A stretch of DNA of 64,000 nt from Endozoicomonas acroporae (lineage in GTDB: Bacteria; Pseudomonadota; Gammaproteobacteria; Pseudomonadales; Endozoicomonadaceae), in assembly GCF_002864045.1 (NCBI RefSeq), contig NZ_PJPV01000045.1, positions 45,289 through 109,288 of the forward strand, written 5' to 3'. Position numbers and translations under genes: made by a program. Shown in pieces: positions 1 to 7,594 of this stretch; position 1 is the stretch's first letter; each line of letters starts with the position of its first letter. The notes below the pieces were generated by a model. That model saw only the letters and a program-made list of their open reading frames with translations, did not search any database and was not told where the DNA came from.

Positions 1-1
1 C

Positions 2-1318
2 GATGATGTGGATGGCGAAGGCAGTCCCATCAATCTGGCCATCAAGCGAACGGCCACCTTCAGCCGTAACCGAAAAATCCTGATGGTCAGCACACCCAAT
101 ATTGCAGAAACCAGCAAGATTGAAGCGGCTTATGAGAGCAGTGATAAACGACGCTATCTGGTCCCCTGCAATAGCTGTGGACACTACCAACCAATCGTCT
201 GGGCTCAGATCATTTTTGATAACCATGACCCGGCAACCACCCGGTTTGAGTGTGTGCAGTGTGGTCATAAGCACTATGAAAAAGACAAACCGAAACTGCT
301 TACTAATGGCCATTGGCAAGCTGAAACTGAAAAGAGCAATAAGGTCGCTGGATTCCACCTGAGTTCGCTTTACAGCCCTAATGGCTGGTACAGCTGGCAA
401 AATGCAGTAGAGGATTTCCTCGCCGCCAAGAGTAATCCGGTACAGTTCAAGGACTGGACCAATACTGTGCTTGGCGAGACTTGGACGGAACAAGGTGAGA
501 CTGTTGAGCATAGTTTGCTCTACCAGCGACGGGAACATTATCCGGCAGAGGTGCCCTGGTGGGTGGAGATACTGACGGTTGGTTGTGATGTCCAGGATGA
601 CCGCTTTGAGTTTGAAGTAACCGGCTGGGGTTCTGGTGAGGAAAGCTGGTCAATTGATTATGTCCGTTTATACGGTGACTTATCCCGACAAGGTATCTGG
701 GATGCTCTGGCCGATATGCTCCATAAAACCTACACCCGTCAGGATGGCACCAAAATAAATGTGGCTCAGGTCTGCATAGACTCTGGTGGCCACTACACCG
801 ATGAAGTGTATGCCTTCTGTCGTAAGCAGGGAGCCGATTGGGCGATTCCGGTTAAGGGTTCCTCTCAGGCTGGCAAACCTATCGCTACATTTCCCAAAAC
901 CAAAAACAAGAAAGGGGTCTACCTGACACTGGTCGGCACCGATACCGCCAAGGAGTTGGTCTATCAACGCTACCGGGTATTGGAGCCTGGACAAGGCTAC
1001 TGCCACTGGCCGATCAAGGACTGCTTTGATGAAGATTATTTCAAGCAGGCCACCGCAGAAGAAAAGATCAAGAAATACCGGCTCGGTGTCCCTTACTTTA
1101 CCTGGGATGCCAAGAACCGCCGGAATGAGGCGTTGGATTGCCGGGTATACTCACTGGCCGCGATCCGTATTCTTCAGCAGCACCGGGGCATTAATCTGGA
1201 GCTACTCACCAAAGGCCGACCAGCACCAGAAGATACGCCTGATCCTGAATTGGAAGAAACCAGCAACAAGCCAAAAACACTCCGTCGTTCATCCCGCAGT
1301 TCCTACCTTCAGAGATAA
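2..1318 (+). CDS. Phage terminase large subunit, lambda gpA type (5' truncated by window edge)
   Basis: Large terminase subunit, the ATPase/nuclease that packages phage DNA into proheads. The reading frame is open to the left edge, and the first codons read DDVDGEG, which matches the acidic Walker B end of GpA-type terminases. The Walker A motif therefore lies outside the window. A GpA-typical zinc-ribbon pair follows (CNSCG near residue 55, CVQCG near residue 82), then the C-terminal nuclease part with GCDVQDDRFE (about residue 192) and CIDSGGH (about residue 255). The last ~40 residues are a basic, low-complexity tail. The gene is followed after 5 bp by the gpW-like gene, the lambda order. 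Family assignment is firm; only the N-terminus is missing. Confidence 0.93.
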   Translation, partial: DDVDGEGSPINLAIKRTATFSRNRKILMVSTPNIAETSKIEAAYESSDKRRYLVPCNSCGHYQPIVWAQIIFDNHDPATTRFECVQCGHKHYEKDKPKLLTNGHWQAETEKSNKVAGFHLSSLYSPNGWYSWQNAVEDFLAAKSNPVQFKDWTNTVLGETWTEQGETVEHSLLYQRREHYPAEVPWWVEILTVGCDVQDDRFEFEVTGWGSGEESWSIDYVRLYGDLSRQGIWDALADMLHKTYTRQDGTKINVAQVCIDSGGHYTDEVYAFCRKQGADWAIPVKGSSQAGKPIATFPKTKNKKGVYLTLVGTDTAKELVYQRYRVLEPGQGYCHWPIKDCFDEDYFKQATAEEKIKKYRLGVPYFTWDAKNRRNEALDCRVYSLAAIRILQQHRGINLELLTKGRPAPEDTPDPELEETSNKPKTLRRSSRSSYLQR

Positions 1319-1323
1319 CTTCC

Positions 1324-1524
1324 ATGATTACCGAGACAGAATACCAGGCTCTGAAACGGGCAGTGCTGCTGCGTGAGACCCGTACTGTGGAATTTGAAGG
1401 TCGACGGGTGGAGTACAGCAGCTTTGCTGAGATGGAAAGGCGGCTGCAGGCCATCGAACGGGAACTGGTCAAGCAGCAGAAACGCCCGAAGCAGTATGGC
1501 ATCTATTCATCCAAGGGAGTTTGA
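1324..1524 (+). CDS. gpW-like head-tail joining protein
   Basis: A 66-aa protein of the lambda gpW type, which stabilises the filled head and forms the platform for tail attachment. The size, the N-terminal helix (MITETEYQALKRAV), the FEGRRVEYSS beta hairpin and the EMERRLQAIE helix all match the gpW fold. It sits exactly between terminase and portal, as in lambda. Its stop codon lies just upstream of the portal ATG, so the two genes are probably translationally coupled. Confidence 0.85.
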   Translation: MITETEYQALKRAVLLRETRTVEFEGRRVEYSSFAEMERRLQAIERELVKQQKRPKQYGIYSSKGV

Positions 1525-1526
1525 GC

Positions 1527-2996
1527 ATGGGATTGCTCACCAACCTGTTTCGTCGTTTCAAAAACTCAGCTTATACCGCTGCGGGTATGGGGCGACGAAC
1601 CAAAAGCTGGTATGCACCGGGGCTTTCCCCGAATACCGCACTCACTGCTGATCTCTCCAAGCTGATTAACCGTTCCCGGGCCGCCATCCGCAATGATCCC
1701 TGGGCCAGCAGTGGTTTGGAAAAGCTGGTGAGCAATGTGATTGGCCGTGGCATTACGCCCAAATCACTGGTGAACGACGATGGTTTACGGGAACAGCTGC
1801 AAAACTTGTTTCTGCAATGGTCCGATGAATCGGATGCCGATGGTCTGCTGAGTTTCACCGGTCAGCAATCGCTGATTACCCGCGCCATGTTTGAAGGTGG
1901 CGAGTGCTTTGTCAGGCTACGTCCCCGCAGACTGGAAGATGGTTTATCCGTTCCCCTGCAGCTGCAAGTGCTGGAATCCGAGTTTGTCCCCATCAGTTAT
2001 AACGAGACGCTGAATAATGGCCATGTGATTAAGTCGGGGATTGAGTTCGATAAGCTGGGCAAGCGGGTCGCTTATTACTTTCACCGGGAGCATCCCGCCG
2101 AGTTTGCTTTTGACAGCACCAGACTGGTGCGGGTGAAGGCCGACAATGTTCTGCATATATTTGAAGCCCTGCGACCCGGTCAGTTGCGCGGCCAGCCACT
2201 ACTGACTCAGGTATTAGTCAGACTCTATCATCTAGATAAGTTTGATGATGCCACTCTATTACGGCAGGAGATCGCTAACCTGTTTACCGGCTTTATCAAG
2301 AAGCCCTCTCCCGAACAAGACCCTATTGATCCTTTGACCGGCAAGCCGTTGGTCTTTGGCGACAATGGTCTACCCATGGTGGCCATGGAACCAGGAACCA
2401 TGCAAGAGCTGGCACCGGGTGAAGAGGTCGAGTTCAATAATCCACCGGGTACTACCGCAGACTACCCCAATTTTATGAAACAGCAGCTGATGGCCATTGC
2501 TGCCGGGATTGGACTGCCTTATGAACTGCTGTCGGGTGATATGGCGGGAGTCAGTGACCGGGCACTGCGCCTGATCATCAATGAGTTCCGCCGCCGCATT
2601 CAACAAATTCAGCACAACCAGATTATCTTTCAGTTCTGTCGACCGGTCTGGAACCGCTGGCTGGATATGGCGGTGCTTAATGGTTCGGTAGCCATTCCGG
2701 ACTATGGCAATCAACCAAGAGCCTATCGCCGGGTGAAGTGGATCGCCCATGGCTGGCCCTATATGCATCCGGTTCAGGATATGCAGGCGCAGAAAATGGC
2801 CGTGCGCTCAGGCTTCAAATCCCGCTCAGAGGTGGTCAGCGAATTGGGTTATGACAGCGAGCAGATGGATGGTGAAATCGCCGCCGATAATCGCCGGGCA
2901 GATAGCCACTCACTGAGGTACGACAGCGATGGCCGTGATCCGGAAAACAGCAAATCTACCAATCAACCAGAAAAGGATGACAGGGATGAGTCATAA
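1527..2996 (+). CDS. Phage portal protein, lambda gpB family
   Basis: Forms the dodecameric portal vertex through which DNA enters and leaves the head. The 489-aa sequence has the family layout: a basic N-terminus with SRAAIRNDPWASSGLEKLV (about residues 50-70), a central GIGLPYELLSGDMAG motif (about residue 330) that is highly characteristic of lambda-type portals, and a charged hydrophilic C-terminus. A TTG codon at 1521 also opens the frame, but I chose ATG 1527 because AAGGGAG at 1513-1519 is correctly spaced for it. It overlaps the head protease gene by 11 bp. Confidence 0.93.
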   Translation: MGLLTNLFRRFKNSAYTAAGMGRRTKSWYAPGLSPNTALTADLSKLINRSRAAIRNDPWASSGLEKLVSNVIGRGITPKSLVNDDGLREQLQNLFLQWSDESDADGLLSFTGQQSLITRAMFEGGECFVRLRPRRLEDGLSVPLQLQVLESEFVPISYNETLNNGHVIKSGIEFDKLGKRVAYYFHREHPAEFAFDSTRLVRVKADNVLHIFEALRPGQLRGQPLLTQVLVRLYHLDKFDDATLLRQEIANLFTGFIKKPSPEQDPIDPLTGKPLVFGDNGLPMVAMEPGTMQELAPGEEVEFNNPPGTTADYPNFMKQQLMAIAAGIGLPYELLSGDMAGVSDRALRLIINEFRRRIQQIQHNQIIFQFCRPVWNRWLDMAVLNGSVAIPDYGNQPRAYRRVKWIAHGWPYMHPVQDMQAQKMAVRSGFKSRSEVVSELGYDSEQMDGEIAADNRRADSHSLRYDSDGRDPENSKSTNQPEKDDRDES

Positions 2997-3996
2997 CCGA
3001 CAGTGGTACACCTTTAAAAATGAAGCCAACCAGACACCAGAGCTGTTTATCTTTGATGATATTGATGACTGGTACGGCGTTTCGGCACAGAGCGTAGTGG
3101 ACCAGATCCGCAACCTTGATGCTACGGATATCAATGTCCGCCTGAACAGCCGCGGCGGCATGGTGTTTGAAGGCATTGCCATCTATAACGCCCTGCGCCT
3201 GCATAAAGCCAATATCCATGTCACCATCGAAGGGCTGGCGGCCAGTATTGCCAGTGTTATTGCCATGGCTGGTGATACGGTCACCATCGCTGAAAATGCC
3301 ATGATGATGATCCATAACCCCTATGGCTGGGCACAGGGTGATGCCGAAGCCATGCGCAAAACCGCCGATATTATGGATAAGATCGCGGACAGTATTGCTG
3401 TGTCGTACACCGGCAGAACCGGCAAGAGCCTTGAGGATATGAAGGCACTGATGGAGTCTGAATCCTGGTTCACCGCCAAAGAAGCGCTGGACATGGGCCT
3501 GGTGGATCAGATTGATGAACCGGTGAAGGCCGCTGCACGCTTTGATCTCTCCATGTTCCGTAATACACCGGATGGCTATGGACGTATCAAGCAAGCTAAA
3601 AACCCGGCAGAGCCAACTCCGCCGCAGAATCAGACGATGGAGCCGCAACCTCAAATTGATTCTGTGGCTATTGCTGATCTTTGTCGTCAGGCTGGTTATG
3701 CAGAAAAAACCGCTGCAATTCTTAAAGCGGCACTGTCGGAAGATGAGGTCAAGGTTCGACTCGCCAGCTATGACCAGATTAAGAACCTCTGCCAGACAGC
3801 AGGCTTCCCGGATAAGGCAGCGGATTTTATAAAAAACGACTGTTCGGTATCCGAGGTGCAGAATAGCCTCCTGGCATTACTGACCTCTGAAGATGAACCC
3901 ATCAATAATGCCCTGACGCCCAAACAGCAAGGCCTGAAACCCACCACTTCTGCCATTGATACGCAAGCGATCTACAGTCGGCGTAATCGCGCTTAA
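2986..3996 (+). CDS. ClpP-like head maturation protease (possibly with scaffold region)
   Basis: Serine protease of the ClpP/S49-like fold that lambda-type phages use to process the prohead. With ATG 2986 the protein is 336 aa. Ser87 (GLAASIAS) and His110 (MMMIHNPYG) occupy the ClpP catalytic contexts, and SRGGMVFEG near residue 55 is the substrate-strand loop. After about residue 200 the chain becomes linker-like, then carries two copies of a ~40-residue unit, each with a C(R/Q)xAG(Y/F)xxKAA-type core (about residues 225 and 265). The start lies inside the end of the portal gene. In lambda the scaffold is an internal product of the protease gene; whether the C-terminal part acts that way here is inference. 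Confidence 0.88.
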   Translation: MSHNRQWYTFKNEANQTPELFIFDDIDDWYGVSAQSVVDQIRNLDATDINVRLNSRGGMVFEGIAIYNALRLHKANIHVTIEGLAASIASVIAMAGDTVTIAENAMMMIHNPYGWAQGDAEAMRKTADIMDKIADSIAVSYTGRTGKSLEDMKALMESESWFTAKEALDMGLVDQIDEPVKAAARFDLSMFRNTPDGYGRIKQAKNPAEPTPPQNQTMEPQPQIDSVAIADLCRQAGYAEKTAAILKAALSEDEVKVRLASYDQIKNLCQTAGFPDKAADFIKNDCSVSEVQNSLLALLTSEDEPINNALTPKQQGLKPTTSAIDTQAIYSRRNRA

Positions 3997-4037
3997 CCCC
4001 TGTTTAATAATATCCCCCAACCAAAAGGACTTTACCC

Positions 4038-4409
4038 ATGAGTGTAAAAACGGAATCGGTCTATACCGGTGAATTTCTGGTGTCTGAAGGCAATAACGGC
4101 ATCAGCCGTGAGCAGGTGCCATTCGCTGCGAACCTGACGATGGAGCCTGGTACTGTGGTCGCCAGAGCTTCTGATAATGGTATCTACAGCCCTCTTGACC
4201 CTGCCGCCGCAGATGGCACTGAATCCGCAGTAGGCATTCTCTACGCTGGCAAGGTGACCGATGCCTCTGGTGGTGACGGTGTGATTATCGCCCGTCTGGC
4301 AGAAGTGGTGAACAGTTTGCTGATCTGGCCTGCTGGTATTTCTGACGAGCAAAAGGCGACTGCCGAAGAGCAACTGGCCGGGCTGGATATTATCTTGCGC
4401 AGCGAATAA
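4038..4409 (+). CDS. Head decoration protein, lambda gpD family
   Basis: A 123-aa head decoration protein that binds three-fold sites of the expanded capsid. The family signature is visible: a YTGEFLVSEG strand near the N-terminus, a TMEPGTVVARASDNG core and ESAVGILYAGKVTDA. It lies between protease and major capsid genes, as lambda D does. AAAGGA upstream of ATG 4038 serves as ribosome binding site. Confidence 0.9.
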   Translation: MSVKTESVYTGEFLVSEGNNGISREQVPFAANLTMEPGTVVARASDNGIYSPLDPAAADGTESAVGILYAGKVTDASGGDGVIIARLAEVVNSLLIWPAGISDEQKATAEEQLAGLDIILRSE

Positions 4410-4473
4410 CCCTTCCTGATTTTTACCTCTGTAACCCATTCTTAACAAACTTCCGTTATCAAGGAGCGATAAC

Positions 4474-5463
4474 ATGCTGGATATTTTTAATGACGATGCG
4501 TTCAGCCTTACCAGCCTGACCGCCACCATCAATGAGATGGACTACAAGCCGGGTCGTCTTGGGCAACTGGGCCTCTTTCAGGAGAGCGGCATCAATACCA
4601 CAACCGTCGTGGTAGAGAGCATTAACGGAGAACTCCGCTTGTTGCCCTCTACCGAGCGTGGTGCACCCGCCACTCAGGCCATTGGCGATAAACGTCAGTT
4701 GCGCAGCTTTGTGGTGCCCCATATTCCCCATGACAGCACTATCCTTGCCGCTGAAGTGCAGAATGTCCGTCAGTTTGGCAGTGAAGACGCCATGCAGGGA
4801 GTACAGGCTGTCGTGAACCAGCGGTTGCAAAAGATGAATGCTAACCATGAGGTGACACTGGAATTTCTGCGCATGGGGGCGCTCAAAGGTGAAATCCTGG
4901 ATGGCGATGGCAGCACCATACTCTACAACCTGTTTGATGAGTTCGGTGTTACTCAGCAAACCCATGACTTCAAGTTCAGCAGCACGACCACTGACGTTCG
5001 AGCCCAGGGTGTCAAAGCCCGTCGTCTGGTGGATGATGCGTTGGGAGCACTGCCCTACAGCGGCCTTCATGCATTCTGTGGCTCTGATTTCTTTGATGGT
5101 CTGGTTGGCCACAAATCAGTAAAAGAAGCCTACCAGCGTTGGCAGGACGGTGAAGCCCTGCGTACCGATCCCAAGGGCCGGTTCCGTTTTGCGGATATTG
5201 ATTGGGAAGAGTACCGAGGCTCAGTGGGTGGCAATGACTTTGTTGCTGCCAATGAAGCTTATCTCTACCCAACCGGTGCGGATATCTTCAGGACCTGGTT
5301 TGCGCCGGCAGATTTTGTGGAAACGGTGAACACCATCGGCCTGCCACGCTATGCCAAGCAGAAGGTGATGGATTTTGAGAAGGGCGTGATTGTTCATACC
5401 CAGTCGAACCCACTGCCAATCAACCTACGACCACGGGCAGTGATCAAACTGACCATGAGCTAA
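4474..5463 (+). CDS. Major capsid protein, lambda gpE family
   Basis: Major head subunit, 329 aa, close to lambda E in length. It begins MLDIFNDDAFSLTSLT and contains the family motifs RGAPATQAIGDKR (about residue 60), a central helix region with HEVTLEFLRMGALKGEILDGDG (about residues 130-150) and a C-terminal KGVIVHTQSNPLPINLRP strand. An AAGGAG site precedes ATG 4474. No sign of degradation. Confidence 0.95.
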   Translation: MLDIFNDDAFSLTSLTATINEMDYKPGRLGQLGLFQESGINTTTVVVESINGELRLLPSTERGAPATQAIGDKRQLRSFVVPHIPHDSTILAAEVQNVRQFGSEDAMQGVQAVVNQRLQKMNANHEVTLEFLRMGALKGEILDGDGSTILYNLFDEFGVTQQTHDFKFSSTTTDVRAQGVKARRLVDDALGALPYSGLHAFCGSDFFDGLVGHKSVKEAYQRWQDGEALRTDPKGRFRFADIDWEEYRGSVGGNDFVAANEAYLYPTGADIFRTWFAPADFVETVNTIGLPRYAKQKVMDFEKGVIVHTQSNPLPINLRPRAVIKLTMS

Positions 5464-5487
5464 CCCACAAGCAAGGAGACTGCTCCA

Positions 5488-5781
5488 ATGGATGAAGCTT
5501 TCAAAGTGATGGATCACACCATTCTTTCAACCTTTGGGCAGTCGGTTTTACTGACACTTTCGGATCAGTCATCGCTGGAAACCCGGGGCATTATCAATAA
5601 AGAACTGGTAGAGCTTGGCAAGTTTGAGGCTGTCCAGGGTGAAATCACCGTTCTCTATGTGGATAGTGTTATCCGACTGAAGCGTGGCGATACCGTGTTG
5701 GCCAATGGTCAGGTTTATGAAGTCGACCGAAAACTGAAAGACGATGGCTATTTAGCCAAATGGAATATCTATGCTCATTGA
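5488..5781 (+). CDS. Head-tail attachment protein, gpFII-like
   Basis: A 97-aa protein in the position of lambda FII, immediately after the capsid gene. The C-terminal half (RLKRGDTVLANGQVYEVDRK) has the beta-rich pattern of FII/Gifsy-2 type head-tail attachment proteins. It overlaps the next gene by 11 bp. The function rests on position and general pattern rather than on strong motifs. Confidence 0.65.
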   Translation: MDEAFKVMDHTILSTFGQSVLLTLSDQSSLETRGIINKELVELGKFEAVQGEITVLYVDSVIRLKRGDTVLANGQVYEVDRKLKDDGYLAKWNIYAH

Positions 5782-6364
5782 ACAGGAAGTCAGCGGCGAT
5801 ATTGAAGAACTCACCGCCCTGTTCAAACAGTCCCCGGAAAAAACAGAACAAGCCATTCAAAGAACCCTGTCCAAACTGAGTCGCTGGGCTGAACGGCAAG
5901 TGCTGCGTGATATGTCCCGACGCATAAAAGTATCACAAAAACGGCTGAAGGAGCTGAACCGGATCAAGGTAAGGCTTAATAAAAGCTACGGCAGAAAAGA
6001 GCGTTACCTGACCATCTGGATCGGCATTAATGAAGTAGGCGCCCATCGTCTGGGTAACCCAAGACAAACCCACCGAGGTGTCCGGGTAGGCAGTCACAGT
6101 TTTTGGGAAAACAGTTTTTTGATGCAGCCGGTCAATGCTTCCCGAGAACTGATCTTTGAGCGAAAGGATAACTGGCAACACCGTTACCAAAAGTCCAAAC
6201 GCTCAGGCCGGTGGATGTGGATGGGCTTGCCGCTGGAAAAGAAAACCGTCCGGATCGATAGGGAAGCTGAAACCTCACTGGCAAAAATCAGCCCACTGCT
6301 GGTGAACCGGTTTACCGATCTGCTACACCAGGAACTCAACTATGCCTTTAACATCGAATCCTGA
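5771..6364 (+). CDS. Minor tail protein Z-like (tail completion)
   Basis: A 197-aa basic protein resembling prophage minor tail protein Z, which acts at the tail terminus. Supporting features are an N-terminal helical segment (QRTLSKLSRWAERQVLRDMSRR), a central YLTIWIGINEVGAHRLGNPRQT and a G(V)RVGSHSFWENSF motif where other Z proteins have a glycine/aromatic stretch. It overlaps both neighbours (FII-like and U-like genes), as expected for a coupled FII-Z-U set. Confidence 0.72.
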   Translation: MLIEQEVSGDIEELTALFKQSPEKTEQAIQRTLSKLSRWAERQVLRDMSRRIKVSQKRLKELNRIKVRLNKSYGRKERYLTIWIGINEVGAHRLGNPRQTHRGVRVGSHSFWENSFLMQPVNASRELIFERKDNWQHRYQKSKRSGRWMWMGLPLEKKTVRIDREAETSLAKISPLLVNRFTDLLHQELNYAFNIES

Positions 6365-6752
6365 ACGACAGATTATAGAAAAGCTGATTACCCATCTGAA
6401 GCAGGTTTCTGAAAACACGCTCCTTGGCTATTCAGCCACCGGCCAGGAACAGGATTTAGACCTTCCGGCCATCCTGGTGCAGCTGGAATCCATTAATGAA
6501 GAGCAACGCCAGGGCCAACGGGCAAAGTACCGGATGACGTTCAATATCAGTGCCGTGGCCAAAACCAATAAAGACACCACTTACACCCTGTTGGACTTAA
6601 CCCGCTCCATTCGGGCGTTATTTACTGCCGGTCAACGCTTCACCCCGGAAGCCCGACATATCAGCTTCAGTGAAACCCAGTTCGATATTGCCCCAAGCAA
6701 TGCCCACCTGTCGTTTGCAGACCTGCAACTGCAGATCGAAGTCATCCTTTAA
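6342..6752 (+). CDS. Tail terminator protein, gpU-like
   Basis: A 136-aa protein at the lambda U position, after the Z-like gene and before the tail tube gene. U caps the finished tail and fixes its length together with the tape measure. The small alpha/beta layout (an RQIIEKLITHLK helix, LPAILVQLESINEEQR, YRMTFNISAVAKT) fits. It starts 23 bp inside the Z-like gene. Assignment is mainly by synteny and size. Confidence 0.65.
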   Translation: MPLTSNPERQIIEKLITHLKQVSENTLLGYSATGQEQDLDLPAILVQLESINEEQRQGQRAKYRMTFNISAVAKTNKDTTYTLLDLTRSIRALFTAGQRFTPEARHISFSETQFDIAPSNAHLSFADLQLQIEVIL

Positions 6753-6780
6753 TCCCACCTTCCTGTTAAGGAGATAACCC

Positions 6781-7524
6781 ATGTCTACAATGGATCGTAG
6801 CTTTATCGGTGCCGGAAGCATCTACATCAAACCCGCTGATGATTCCGCGCCCCTGCTGCCGGTTGGCAACGTCAGCCAGTTTCGATTCAGTTTCGAGGAA
6901 GATAAAAAGGAGCTGAAAAACTATCTCGGTGGTGGTGGTAATCGCAATACCATCAGTCGGATATCATCTATCTCGGCCAGCCTCACGGCACACGACTTTA
7001 CCGCTACCAACCTGTCGATGGCACTGCGTGGTTCTGTGGCAGCCGGTTCAACGACAGCGGTCACAGATGAACTTCATACCAGCTTTGGCGTTGCTGACGA
7101 GCTTATCCCGTTTGACAAGCTTCCCGATCTGTCGCAGTCAGTTACGATTAAAGACAGTCTGGATACTGTACTGACTGCCGGGGATGATTATGAATTGACC
7201 AAGTCCGGTATCAAGGTCATTGGCGGTGGTGGCATTGATAACCTGGGGGTGAAAGTGAGCTATACCCCACTGGCCACCAATATGGTTCAGGCCCTCATTG
7301 AATCGGGCAAAGAGTTTGTCCTGTTTATGGAAGGGCTCAACGATGCACAGGATGGCAAGCCATTTAATATCCGGGTGCATCGGGTAAAGTTTTCCCCTGT
7401 TCAGAATCTTGATTTTATTTCTGACGACTTTGCCGCTATCGCACTGGAACTGGATGTACTGGCAGACAGTACCATTGAGGGCTCCGGCCTGAGTACCTTT
7501 ATGCAGATCGATCTGGCGCAGTAA
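6781..7524 (+). CDS. Major tail tube protein
   Basis: A 247-aa tail tube subunit. The sequence has the long beta-strand pattern of tail tube proteins (GNVSQFRFSFEEDKKELKNY; VQALIESGKEFVLFMEGLN; FNIRVHRVKFSP) and a glycine-rich loop (LGGGGNRN). A strong AAGGAG precedes ATG 6781. The gene is followed 25 bp downstream by an intrinsic terminator, which would allow much more tube than tape-measure transcript. No gpG/gpGT chaperone gene lies between this gene and the tape measure. Confidence 0.82.
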   Translation: MSTMDRSFIGAGSIYIKPADDSAPLLPVGNVSQFRFSFEEDKKELKNYLGGGGNRNTISRISSISASLTAHDFTATNLSMALRGSVAAGSTTAVTDELHTSFGVADELIPFDKLPDLSQSVTIKDSLDTVLTAGDDYELTKSGIKVIGGGGIDNLGVKVSYTPLATNMVQALIESGKEFVLFMEGLNDAQDGKPFNIRVHRVKFSPVQNLDFISDDFAAIALELDVLADSTIEGSGLSTFMQIDLAQ

Positions 7525-7548
7525 CCCACCGTTTGCTTCCTGCAATTC

Positions 7549-7583
7549 AGCCCCTGACTCCTAAAAAGAGCAGGGGCTTTTTT
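7549..7583 (+). terminator. Intrinsic terminator after tail tube gene
   Basis: AGCCCCTG (7549-7556) pairs with CAGGGGCT (7571-7578) around a 14-nt loop, followed by a run of T. It lies inside the late operon, between the highly expressed tail tube gene and the tape measure gene, so it may act as an attenuator unless an antitermination system is active. Confidence 0.85.
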
Positions 7584-7594
7584 GATAAAAGACT

